This document shows positions 24,760 through 33,240 of a stretch of DNA of 42,169 bases, in pieces (position 1 is the first letter of the stretch; each line of letters opens with the position of its first letter). The position numbers and the translations under genes were made by a program. Origin of the DNA: Chitinophagaceae bacterium (GTDB lineage Bacteria; Bacteroidota; Bacteroidia; Chitinophagales; Chitinophagaceae). The stretch is taken from NCBI GenBank assembly GCA_019638615.1, contig JAHBTL010000049.1, forward strand, positions 1-42,169, in the 5' to 3' direction. A model generated the notes under the pieces. It made no database searches. It was not told the origin of the DNA and saw only the letters and a program-made list of their open reading frames with translations.

Positions 24760-24785
24760 GTTACTTTTTTGCGGAAAAAAGTAAC
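24760..24785. repeat. Perfect 11-bp hairpin GTTACTTTTTT
   Basis: Arms 24760-24770 and 24775-24785 are exact reverse complements around GCGG. The GTTACTTTTTT-loop-AAAAAAGTAAC design is, from general knowledge, a recurrent intergenic element in Bacteroidota and Chlorobi genomes. It is not next to the end of any gene. Confidence 0.6.
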
Positions 24786-24985
24786 CCAAAAGCCGCCGGG
24801 AAATGATTACCGCAATTTCCCGGAACGCTCTGATGAAGCTTTAGTACTACTGTGAATTCAGCAACAGAGCCCTGATACGTTTGCTGATAACTTAGCCGAC
24901 TTAGGATACTTACCAATCAGAAAGCTGTGACAAACAAAAGCAACATGTCACGGCGCAATGATGGAGGCGCCGCCTAATTAGTAAC

Positions 24986-25611
24986 TCGCAATGACGCATA
25001 AGAGTTTTAATTTTTAATGACAGTACTCAGTAAAAGTATGTAATTTACTCAACTACCTGAACGTATTGCGAGTCCGCCCAATCAAGATTAAATTATCAAT
25101 TGCTTTCACGGCAGCGAAGCAATCCGTACATGTAAAAGTCATTTCGTTGGGACTGCTTCTCCACCGCAATATCCACGTTCAATTCAAACGCTCATGTAGG
25201 CGGATCGCAGAGACCGTTTAAGAGTTTTATTTTTTAATGACAGCACTCATGAAAAGACTGGGTTTCACTCAGCCTCTCGCCCGTCATGGCGAGCCCGCTG
25301 CTGTATTTGCCTCGGCTCAAACAAACAAATATAATGGCGGGAGAAGCCATCCTCGCGGAAAAAGAGATAGTTGTCTTACTGTGCGAACTGCTTCTCCCGC
25401 GCCAACATATTCTTAATTTAATACAACTCCATAGCGGTATCGCAGTGACGGAAAAAAATACTGTCATTGCGAGCCGCCAGATTGAATCAAAAGCATTACG
25501 AATGATGAGAGGAGAAGCAATCTCAACGATTAAACTTGCATTGAGACTGCTTCACCCACCGCCAAATTTATTTAATTTAATGCGGCACGTGGACGGTCTC
25601 GCAGAGACGGG
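24986..25611. repeat. Tandem array of decaying palindromic repeat units
   Basis: Unit boundaries read CTCGCAATGACG (24986), ATCGCAGAGACC (about 25204), ATCGCAGTGACGG (about 25439) and CTCGCAGAGACGG (about 25599), so units are about 160-235 bp. Each contains an AGAAGC-type arm and a CTGCTTC arm. In the middle unit these form a perfect 11-bp stem, 25337-25347/25390-25400. The stretches from 25001 and from 25221 (AGAGTTTTAnTTTTTAATGA) are direct repeats. The family resembles the widespread CTCGCAATGACG intergenic palindromes. Confidence 0.75.
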
Positions 25612-25793
25612 TAATAATGTTAACTATTATTATAATTGAGTTATAATGAAAGCTACGATATTACAATACCGTTGCAGTCAACCCTTGTTATGGCCGCTTT
25701 GCAGCAACCTTGTAAGATTGTATTTGTATATCAATTTCGGATAGAATACAAAGAACAGCTACTCCCGGTTGCGCAAGGGCTCCAGCAGGTCCA

Positions 25794-26006
25794 TCAGCCG
25801 TTGATCCTGATTTCGTACATAGTGCCAAGCAACATGCCCAGTTTGCCTTTTGGAAAACCTTTTTTGTGAAACCATTCAAGATAAGAAACAGGCAGGTCGC
25901 AGAGATAATGATCTTTGTATTTTCCAAAAGGCATTTTCAAGCCATTGGGTGGAACCAGTTGCAGCAATAACGCAGGGTCGGGCAATGGCGATTCTGTTTG
26001 TGACAT
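25794..26006 (-). CDS. DUF3820 family small protein
   Basis: This 70-residue protein is recognised by MPFGKYKDHYLCDLPVSYLEWFHKKGFPKGKLG, a compact helix-rich DUF3820 domain whose conserved G-K-Y/W-G-K-L-G residues are present. The function is not established; the same domain occurs as an appendage of exonucleases and other nucleic-acid enzymes. It follows the helicase gene by 92 bp on the same strand, which supports a nucleic-acid-related role. Confidence 0.88.
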   Translation of the reverse strand: MSQTESPLPDPALLLQLVPPNGLKMPFGKYKDHYLCDLPVSYLEWFHKKGFPKGKLGMLLGTMYEIRING

Positions 26007-26098
26007 ATATATGCAAGTTGTGAAAAATCAGTGAGAAACTGTTAAACCATACAAATTCCGGTCAGGTAAAACGATGTGATTGCGCAAATTTTATTTTT

Positions 26099-27877
26099 TC
26101 AAAACAATTCATCCTCCTCCATCAATCCCATGTTCATGAGCTTGAATCGTACGCCGTTTACGCCGCGCCCTGTTTGTTTGGCTATCTCTTTAACGGGTAT
26201 TCCTTTGGCATAAAGTCCGGCTACTGTATTTTCTTCCTCTTCTGTCCATTTTTTCCCGTGGTTACCTGTCCTGTGGGAGCTGTTTTTGGAGGGCCTGTCA
26301 AAAGAGGTACCGAAGGGCAGATCCCGGTCGTCAAAAAAATGACTGCGCGAATATTTACGGTATTCGTTCTGCACAGGTGCGGGCTGCTGTGCCATTTCAA
26401 TCGTGCGTAAAGGGTTTATTTCGGGTGGAATTTTCAACCGGCTTTTTGCCCGTGTCAGCGCCACGTATAAAATATTGATCTCTTCGGCAAGCCTCGATTT
26501 TGCCTGTTCCGTAATGTTATCTCCTCCCTGCTGCGAAATGTATTTTTTCAGCTTTTCTTCATTTATAAAATCATTCAGCAGGGTAACTTCATCGTATTCC
26601 ATTCCTTTGCAGCGATGCACCGTACTGAAGATCATATCCGCGTCTTCTTTGGCGGTTGTATGATTGGTTTTCAGTTCCTGTATGAGCGCAGGCAGCCTGT
26701 TGCCAAACTCTTTTACCACGTCTACGATCATGCGAATACTGTTGTCCTCCGTTTTTTCGATGTAGTCTTCCAGTTCCTTCATGGTTTTCATGCCGGCAAT
26801 CAGCTTGTCTTTTATTTTACCGGTATTGCCATTGTTCAGGTTCAGCACGTCATACAACGATGCCCCCTCATCCGCGAAAGTATAGCTGTTGATGTTTCCT
26901 TCAAAATGAAGCGTTTTGATCAGCCCGTGCTGCCATTGCGCAATAGCGTTCACCAGCAAGCTTACATTGCTTCTGCCCAGGGTAGCTTTTGTTTTAATGG
27001 CATCGGCCGGCATACCGGCGCCGGTGATTTTTACTGCGGGTGGTTGCCGCAGGTGCTTTTTCCAGTGCAGCACCCTGTTTGCCACCAATGCCACTTCTTC
27101 ATCGAAGCGGAAACTATTGGTAAGGTGATATACGGGAAAATCAACCTGCTGCAGGCTGTTGATGGCGTACCGCCAGCCATATATCTGCTGGTGCATATCG
27201 CCCACAATGATCTTCACTCCTTTTTGTTTTAAAAAAACATCCAGCATGGCGGCGCTGGCATCCTGTCCTTCATCAAACAAAATATAATCGTAAGGAAGGG
27301 CCGGGTTATCCAGTTGAAATTTTTTCAGGTAAAAATCGTGGGTAACATCTATTTCACTCTTGTCCATTTTTGCCAGCGCTTCCCTTGTGTACCTCTCAAT
27401 AGCGGTATAAAAATTATTGACGAATGTTTGCGCACTGGGGTCTGTAACCGTTTCCGCGTAGTTCAGTTCCTGCACTTTTGAAACACGGCTGTTGCAAAAA
27501 TAACTGATGAATCTGCCGACATGCGAAGCAATGATGAAATCGGTATGCCGGTCGCCCGTACTGATATTCAGCATATCGCACCACTCATAACTTTTATAGC
27601 CCTGCACCACCCGGTAGTTGCTGAACTTTACCACATGATCAAAAGCCAGCGAATGAGCGGTTTCTACTTTTACATGTGCTATACCTGCCAAAGCGAATTT
27701 TTGTAGAGCTTCTGTTTTTACCGTTTTATTGAATGCGAGATATAATATTTTACTGTTTGCCGGTCTGGATTTTGCATACTCGATCAGTGTGGTGGTTTTA
27801 CCGCTCCCGGCTACCGCGTTGATCACCAGGTTGCAGTTGCTGGCTAAAACAGCTTGTTGTTCGGCAGTGAGTTCCAT
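26099..27877 (-). CDS. UvrD/Rep-like superfamily 1 helicase with C-terminal HTH/SANT-like domain
   Basis: ATG 27877 (MELTAEQQAVL) is preferred; the frame runs on to 27994, but the first 39 residues lack conservation and would cross the typA promoter. The 592-residue protein has the Q-motif, Walker A VAGSGKTT (K27), Walker B YILFDEGQDA (about 210), the GDMHQQIYGWR motif III-IV region, and LYVALTRAKSRLKI near the end of the helicase core. It is short for UvrD (about 720), lacking large 1B/2B insertions. The C-terminus (about 548-585, KKWTEEEENTVAGLYAKG then IKEIA-like VKEIAKQTGRG) is a Myb/SANT-like DNA-binding helix bundle. Likely roles are DNA repair or fork restart. Confidence 0.9.
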   Translation of the reverse strand: MELTAEQQAVLASNCNLVINAVAGSGKTTTLIEYAKSRPANSKILYLAFNKTVKTEALQKFALAGIAHVKVETAHSLAFDHVVKFSNYRVVQGYKSYEWCDMLNISTGDRHTDFIIASHVGRFISYFCNSRVSKVQELNYAETVTDPSAQTFVNNFYTAIERYTREALAKMDKSEIDVTHDFYLKKFQLDNPALPYDYILFDEGQDASAAMLDVFLKQKGVKIIVGDMHQQIYGWRYAINSLQQVDFPVYHLTNSFRFDEEVALVANRVLHWKKHLRQPPAVKITGAGMPADAIKTKATLGRSNVSLLVNAIAQWQHGLIKTLHFEGNINSYTFADEGASLYDVLNLNNGNTGKIKDKLIAGMKTMKELEDYIEKTEDNSIRMIVDVVKEFGNRLPALIQELKTNHTTAKEDADMIFSTVHRCKGMEYDEVTLLNDFINEEKLKKYISQQGGDNITEQAKSRLAEEINILYVALTRAKSRLKIPPEINPLRTIEMAQQPAPVQNEYRKYSRSHFFDDRDLPFGTSFDRPSKNSSHRTGNHGKKWTEEEENTVAGLYAKGIPVKEIAKQTGRGVNGVRFKLMNMGLMEEDELF

Positions 27878-27993
27878 AGTGCAAATTTGTAAAAAGGAAC
27901 TGCAAATTAGCAAGATATCCCGGATGTTGTTGCATTGAAAATCGCCGCCTGCCAGGCTAATCAGCGGCAAAATAATTAAGTTCTGCCAAGCCA

Positions 27994-28023
27994 TTGCGTT
28001 CCCGCGGTTTTATACTACCTTTG
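27994..28023 (+). promoter_or_regulatory. Bacteroidota-type promoter of typA
   Basis: TTG (27994-27996), a 19-bp spacer and TACCTTTG (28016-28023) match the Bacteroidota primary sigma consensus (TTG or TTTG, N19-21, TAnnTTTG). It lies 81 bp upstream of the typA ATG and is the best-supported promoter in the window. Confidence 0.65.
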
Positions 28024-28104
28024 CACGCTTAAATTTGGGCATGTTGTCCATTTTCAACTATATACATTGCTGCCGTCACTAAAATTGAAGTTAAAGAAAT
28101 AACA

Positions 28105-29916
28105 ATGCAGATTAGAAACATCGCGATCATAGCGCACGTTGACCACGGCAAAACCACATTGGTTGACAAGATATTGCATCAAACCAACGTATTCCGCGCC
28201 AACCAGGAAAGCGGTGAACTGATCATGGACAGCAATGACCTGGAGCGGGAAAGAGGCATTACCATTTTTAGCAAGAACGCTTCTGTGGTATATAAAGGGG
28301 TAAAAATTAATGTAATTGATACTCCGGGCCACGCCGACTTTGGTGGTGAAGTGGAAAGGGTATTGAAAATGGCAGATGGTGTATTGCTGCTGGTAGATGC
28401 GTTTGAAGGGCCTATGCCGCAAACCCGGTTTGTACTGCAAAAAGCCCTGCAACTGAACCTGAAACCGATCGTTATTATTAATAAAGTAGACAAGCCTAAC
28501 TGCCGTCCTGACGAAGTGCATGACGCAGTATTTGAATTGTTCTTTAACCTGGATGCCACGGAAGAGCAACTGGATTTCCCCACTTTTTACGGTTCAGGCA
28601 AAAACGGTTGGTTCAATGATTCGCTCACACCGAGTGAAGACATTACTCCGTTACTGGATGGCATTATTAAATATGTACCGGAACCGAAAGTGAGCGAAGG
28701 GCCGCTGCAGTTACAGATCACTTCGTTGGATTATTCATCTTTCCTGGGTCGTATTGCAGTGGGAAAAGTAACCCGTGGCAGCATCAGGGAAAATCAGCCG
28801 ATTGCACTGGTGCAGGCGGATGGTACCATCAAAAAATCGAGAGTAAAGGAGTTGTATATATTTGAATCATTGGGCAAGAAGAAGGTCAGTGAAGTACTGG
28901 CGGGTGATATTTGCGCCGTGGTTGGACTGGAAGATTTCAATATCGGCGATACCATTGCCGATGCTGAAAATCCGGAAGCCTTACCCGTGATCAGCGTGGA
29001 TGAGCCCACTATGAACATGCTGTTCAGCATCAACAACTCACCCTTTTTTGGGAAGGATGGAAAATTTGTTACCAGCCGCCACCTGCGCGACAGGCTCATA
29101 AAGGAAACCGAAAAAAACCTGGCGCTACGTGTCTTTGATACCGATAACGGGGATAGTTTTATGGTATATGGCCGCGGTATTTTGCACCTGGGCATATTAA
29201 TCGAGACCATGCGGCGTGAAGGGTATGAACTCACTGTTGGTCAGCCGCAGGTTATTATAAAAAATATTGACGGCAAAAAATGCGAACCCTACGAAACGCT
29301 GGTAGTGGATGTACCTGAAGAGTTTGCGAGCAAGGTGATTGACCTGGTATCGCGCCGGAAAGGCGAAATGCTGGTAATGGAAACCAAGGGAACCATGCAG
29401 CATCTGGAATTTGATATTCCGTCACGCGGGCTGATCGGACTGCGCACGCAAATGCTCACTGCTACAACAGGTGAAGCTGTAATGGCGCATCGTTTTAGTG
29501 AATACAAACCCTGGAAAGGACCTATTCCGGGAAGAAACAATGGAGTACTGCTTTCCAAGAACCAGGAAAAAACGACTGGTTATTCTATAGATAAGTTGCA
29601 GGACCGCGGTACCTTTTTTGTGGATCCGGGAGAAGATGTATATGCCGGTCAGATCATTGCAGAGCATATTAAACCAGGCGATCTGGTGGTAAATGCAACT
29701 GAAGGAAAAAAATTGACCAATCACCGTGCCAGTGGTAGTGATGATGCTACCCGCATAGCGCCTAAAACATTGATGACACTGGAAGAGTGTATGGAATACA
29801 TCCAGTTTGACGAGTGTATCGAAGTAACGCCCAATCATATACGCATGCGTAAAGTAATATTGAATGAGGAAGAGCGCAAGAAGCAATCGAAGCAACTGAG
29901 CGCGCAGGAAGCGTAA
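28105..29916 (+). CDS. typA: Ribosome-associated GTPase TypA/BipA
   Basis: This 603-residue translational GTPase of the EF-G family affects ribosome assembly and stress adaptation, especially in the cold. It has G1 AHVDHGKTT (10-18), the effector region with ERERGITI, G3 DTPGHADF and G4 NKVD. EF-G-like domains follow, and then the BipA-specific C-terminal domain with PSRGLIGLRTQMLTATTGEA, DPGEDVYAGQIIAEH and MTLEECMEYI. Length is standard. It has its own promoter upstream and an intrinsic terminator at 29935-29966, so it is likely monocistronic. Confidence 0.98.
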   Translation: MQIRNIAIIAHVDHGKTTLVDKILHQTNVFRANQESGELIMDSNDLERERGITIFSKNASVVYKGVKINVIDTPGHADFGGEVERVLKMADGVLLLVDAFEGPMPQTRFVLQKALQLNLKPIVIINKVDKPNCRPDEVHDAVFELFFNLDATEEQLDFPTFYGSGKNGWFNDSLTPSEDITPLLDGIIKYVPEPKVSEGPLQLQITSLDYSSFLGRIAVGKVTRGSIRENQPIALVQADGTIKKSRVKELYIFESLGKKKVSEVLAGDICAVVGLEDFNIGDTIADAENPEALPVISVDEPTMNMLFSINNSPFFGKDGKFVTSRHLRDRLIKETEKNLALRVFDTDNGDSFMVYGRGILHLGILIETMRREGYELTVGQPQVIIKNIDGKKCEPYETLVVDVPEEFASKVIDLVSRRKGEMLVMETKGTMQHLEFDIPSRGLIGLRTQMLTATTGEAVMAHRFSEYKPWKGPIPGRNNGVLLSKNQEKTTGYSIDKLQDRGTFFVDPGEDVYAGQIIAEHIKPGDLVVNATEGKKLTNHRASGSDDATRIAPKTLMTLEECMEYIQFDECIEVTPNHIRMRKVILNEEERKKQSKQLSAQEA

Positions 29917-29934
29917 AAGAAAACACTCTCTTTT

Positions 29935-29966
29935 AAAAGGCTGGTCCGGCAGGATCAGCTTTTTTG
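29935..29966 (+). terminator. Intrinsic terminator of typA
   Basis: CTGGTCC (29941-29947) pairs with GGATCAG (29952-29958) around GGCA, with one G-T wobble. AAAAG/CTTTT extends the stem past a bulged G, and a run of six Ts follows. Confidence 0.8.
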
Positions 29967-30199
29967 TGGTAAAGCTGGCGATATGTTTCCCAGGCGAAGC
30001 ATAAATGAGGAAGCGTTGTTCATAAGTGTCTTTGCTTACCGGCAGGAAGTATTTCCTTGTATGAAGTACAGCAACAGCGTTTGTGCATTACTTTCCGGGC
30101 TGCTCAGGAAAATATATTGGAAATTTATGCGTTTGCATTATAATTTTTGAAATAGCTATCAAAAAACACATAATTCCCATATCTCCAAACGCTGACACC

Positions 30200-31630
30200 A
30201 TGTTACGTTTTCACAAAGCCCTGCTAACTATAGCCCTTATCTTATATAGCTGTCTGGTAAAAAGCCAGGATCAATGCAGCCTCCTCTTCCAGCATAATAA
30301 CGATACCATAAAAGAGTGGCAAAGCCGGTTGCAGCAAAAGGGACTTGCGGCAATCCAAACATTTAAGGGTGAATTTGCTGAACAGAAAAAGTGGTTGTAC
30401 CAGGAAAAGCTCAGGTCTGTTCTGGAACACTTTGATAAACCCGAATTGGTTACCGACACCGCTGCCAATAATTACATTGCTGCTGTAATGTCAAAGCTGA
30501 CTCCTGCATTAAAAGCATTTGCACCACAGGAGATTAATGTTTACATTTCCCGAACGGGCATACCCAATGCATTTACACCAGGCTTTCATTCTGTTTTTAT
30601 AAATGCCGGCTTGCTTACCCGTGTACAAAATGAAGCGCAACTGGCTTTTGTTTTATGCCACGAAATGGCCCATATCTTCCTGAAGCATGGGGAAGAGGCT
30701 GCCGACCAGTATCTTTCATCCATACAATCGAAGGAGTTCAAACAAAAAGTAGCGGCTATTAAGAAACAGGAGTTTGGGCAGGGACGCGCTATAGAGGAAC
30801 TCTTCAAAAAATTTTCTTTTGATTCCCGGAGGCACAGCCGCTTTAAAGAAACGGCTGCCGATAGCCTGGCTATTGTATGGCTGAGTCAGACAGCATATAG
30901 TTTGGGACAGGTAATTAGTTGCCTCGAAGTGCTGGATTCTATTGATACAGATCGCTGCGATACAAAAAAAGTATTTGAACAGTATCTTAATGCAGAGGAA
31001 TACCCGGTTAAAGCCGGTTATTTTGGAACAACGCGCCGGTCGGTATTTGGCGCCGCGGCTTATGACGATGATACGGAAAGTCTGAAAATGAAAGATTCGC
31101 TGAGAACACACCCTGATTGCAGACAGCGGATAGCCTATGCCGGTACGCTGATCCCGGAGGCTGCCCGGAATACCGGATCAAAATTCCTTATAGACACTGC
31201 CCGATTGTATAATCTGCAGCAAAGGCTCAGCAATGAAGTGATTGAATTTGCACTGAGTCATGAAAAAACAAGCCGCGGTTTTTTCTATGCCGTTGAACAA
31301 TTGGCTGCAGGCGATCGAAATGCCTTCGTAGCATCAGGTATAAGCCGATCCCTGAATCAGCTGCACCAGGCGCAGAAGGTTCATACACTGGGCAGGATTA
31401 CCGATTTACCTAATCCGCAATTTTATACAAAGGCTTATAACGAGCTGCTTTATTTTATTCAGAATGCCACGCTTACTGACCTGGCAAAAATCAATTATTA
31501 TTTCACAGGCAGCGCGCTAAAAAAATATCCCGGCTGCAAAGAGCTGGCAGGCTCCATGGCTGCCTGCGCCGGAAATGCAGGAAAGGCGGAAGAAGCAGCA
31601 TATTGGAAGAAGATCTATGACCAACAATAA
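30200..31630 (+). CDS. Secreted M48 family zinc metalloprotease
   Basis: ATG 30200 begins a signal peptide (MLRFHKALLTIALILYSCLVKSQ); the frame reaches upstream to 30083 without protein-like sequence. Length is 476 residues. The zinc site is HEMAH (H154, E155, H158), with the third ligand E217 in ETAAD, the typical M48 spacing. VYISRTGIPNAFTPGFHSVFINAGLL just upstream is the usual M48 substrate-cleft region. The large C-terminal part (about 270-476) is helical and unassigned. It probably acts in the periplasm in protein quality control, like BepA. The next gene begins 10 bp after its stop, so the two form an operon. Confidence 0.9.
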   Translation: MLRFHKALLTIALILYSCLVKSQDQCSLLFQHNNDTIKEWQSRLQQKGLAAIQTFKGEFAEQKKWLYQEKLRSVLEHFDKPELVTDTAANNYIAAVMSKLTPALKAFAPQEINVYISRTGIPNAFTPGFHSVFINAGLLTRVQNEAQLAFVLCHEMAHIFLKHGEEAADQYLSSIQSKEFKQKVAAIKKQEFGQGRAIEELFKKFSFDSRRHSRFKETAADSLAIVWLSQTAYSLGQVISCLEVLDSIDTDRCDTKKVFEQYLNAEEYPVKAGYFGTTRRSVFGAAAYDDDTESLKMKDSLRTHPDCRQRIAYAGTLIPEAARNTGSKFLIDTARLYNLQQRLSNEVIEFALSHEKTSRGFFYAVEQLAAGDRNAFVASGISRSLNQLHQAQKVHTLGRITDLPNPQFYTKAYNELLYFIQNATLTDLAKINYYFTGSALKKYPGCKELAGSMAACAGNAGKAEEAAYWKKIYDQQ

Positions 31631-31640
31631 AATAAAACCA

Positions 31641-33170
31641 ATGACACTCAAAACCCTTATCACTGGCGTATTTGCCAGTATTGCCCTGACCACGGTTGCA
31701 CAGGTTAAAACCGGACTTGAAAATGTTACCACGGTATCACTTCGAAATGCAGGAGCCATTAAGAAGCAGAACGATATACGCGGCTATTATTTTTTTTACG
31801 AGTCGGACAAAATTGACAGGAATACCAGGGAGTATACGTTGCAGGTGCTGGATGAAAACCTCAACGCAGCCAAGCCTACCAAACTCACGCTGGATAAGAA
31901 AACAGCATTGCTCGAGTCGGCAACCAATGAAAGTTCGGTATGTTTTATGTTTTTAAACCAGGAGACGGAATCGATCGATTATTCAATTTATAATGGTGCC
32001 GGAAAACTTGCATTTACCTATTCTGTACCTGTTGATAAAAAGTCCAAAGCCTATTTCCTGCAGTCTCTTGCTACCGGGGAAACCGGCGGGGGAAAACTGG
32101 CGGTTGCCGATACCAACTGCTACATTTCTGTTATCCCGGTAAGAGATGGAAAAAACTTCACGTATCTTATTAATGGATTATTATCTAACAAGCGCAAGAA
32201 GTGGACTTATTCGCCAGGCGACGAAGAAAGAAAATCTTCGTGCAACTATATTGGCGCTACAGATAGTGTAGCTTTCTTTAGTATCCTGAAGATTGAAAAG
32301 CTGATGTCTGGCAAAGGACATACCTCGCTTCTGGGGCTTAATTTATTTACCGGGGCAAAGCAGTTTGAAATATCTATGGAAGAAAGCAAATACAAGTTTT
32401 GGCCTACTTCTGCAAACAGGATAGACGGAAATCAAATGGTTTTGATGGGCGCTTATTATGGCAGGGATGATCACGCTGCAAGAGACAACAGCCTCGGATA
32501 TGGCTTTTGGATCGTAGACAGTAAAGGTAAAATTCAGAAAGAATACTACAATTCATGGGCAACCGATGTAGCCAAATATTTAAAAACAGATGAAAAAGGC
32601 AGGTTGGAAGATGTAGGGAACCTTCACACGCATAAAATGGTAGCAACGGCAGACGGCGGTTACCTGGTAGTAACAGAAGGGTTTAAAAAAGTAGTAGACG
32701 GGGGCAAAATCGCATTAACCGTGCTAACTCAAAGCTATACCGGGGTAACCAGCGTTAAAACCACTGATATGGTTTTGATGAAATTTGACCATCAGTTCAA
32801 TATACAGTGGGCAGGTATATACGATAAATTCAGCAGCAGGTTCAGTATTCCTGCCGACTTCATTAAGCCGCCCATGCTGGGATATATTGTAGCCGCTACA
32901 GGAGGGTTTGACTATGAGTTCACACAGGTAAATGATGACAAAAGCAGTATAATAGTAGGATATACCGATTATGAACGGGGAAAAGATTTTAAGGGGCTTA
33001 CCTTCCACTCAATTAAATATGAGAATGGTGAATTCAATACAGATAAAATCAATATGAAATCGGATGCTACCTGGATGCGTATCCTTCCTGCAAAAACCGG
33101 CTTTGTTATGATTTATGAATACTTCAAGAAGCAAAAAAAGCTTGATTACAGGCTTGAAAAAATGAACTGA
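31641..33170 (+). CDS. Secreted protein of unknown function downstream of the M48 protease
   Basis: ATG 31641 is chosen because it gives a clean signal peptide (MTLKTLITGVFASIALTTVAQ) and sits 10 bp after the protease stop; the open frame extends into the protease gene in another frame. The 509-residue protein is rich in short beta-strand-like segments with aromatic and Gly turns (FLNQETESIDYSIYNGAGKL, MKFDHQFNIQWAGIY), which suggests a beta-propeller-like or all-beta fold. I recognise no named domain, lipobox or type IX sorting tail. Its tight coupling to the protease suggests it is a partner or substrate. It ends in a bidirectional terminator shared with the OmpA gene. Confidence 0.85.
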   Translation: MTLKTLITGVFASIALTTVAQVKTGLENVTTVSLRNAGAIKKQNDIRGYYFFYESDKIDRNTREYTLQVLDENLNAAKPTKLTLDKKTALLESATNESSVCFMFLNQETESIDYSIYNGAGKLAFTYSVPVDKKSKAYFLQSLATGETGGGKLAVADTNCYISVIPVRDGKNFTYLINGLLSNKRKKWTYSPGDEERKSSCNYIGATDSVAFFSILKIEKLMSGKGHTSLLGLNLFTGAKQFEISMEESKYKFWPTSANRIDGNQMVLMGAYYGRDDHAARDNSLGYGFWIVDSKGKIQKEYYNSWATDVAKYLKTDEKGRLEDVGNLHTHKMVATADGGYLVVTEGFKKVVDGGKIALTVLTQSYTGVTSVKTTDMVLMKFDHQFNIQWAGIYDKFSSRFSIPADFIKPPMLGYIVAATGGFDYEFTQVNDDKSSIIVGYTDYERGKDFKGLTFHSIKYENGEFNTDKINMKSDATWMRILPAKTGFVMIYEYFKKQKKLDYRLEKMN

Positions 33171-33182
33171 TTCATTAAAACT

Positions 33183-33216
33183 AAAAGCCATCCTGCCGCA
33201 GGCGGGATGGCTTTTT
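33183..33216. terminator. Bidirectional intrinsic terminator between convergent genes
   Basis: AAAAGCCATCCTGCC pairs with GGCGGGATGGCTTTT around a GCA loop (about 15 bp with one G-T wobble). It is flanked by As on the left and Ts on the right, and sits between the stop codons at 33170 (plus) and 33241 (minus). Confidence 0.9.
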
Positions 33217-33240
33217 AGTAAATATCTTTATTAAATGTAA

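Larger units (their letters stand above)
24160..25793. other. Long gene-free region filled with decaying repeats
   Basis: About 1.6 kb lie between the DUF2891 and DUF3820 genes with no credible gene. Short open frames here translate repeat sequence: two share the peptide core MMRGEAISTI. The region holds a dispersed repeat copy (24249-24376), a palindromic repeat copy (24539-24640), a perfect T/A-rich hairpin (24760-24785) and a tandem array (24986-25611). I see nothing assignable in 24786-24980 or 25630-25790. Confidence 0.75.

Noticed and set aside
24986-25611. CRISPR-like array
   Set aside because: Units are 160-235 bp, divergent and palindromic, without short identical repeats, unique spacers or cas genes.
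24554-25639. Open frames with the shared peptide MMRGEAISTI
   Set aside because: They are translations of the palindromic repeat copies at 24539-24640 and 25488-25580; the similarity is from repeat DNA, not a protein family.
25688-25927. 79-codon open frame overlapping the DUF3820 gene
   Set aside because: Out of frame with the recognised DUF3820 domain and without its own features.
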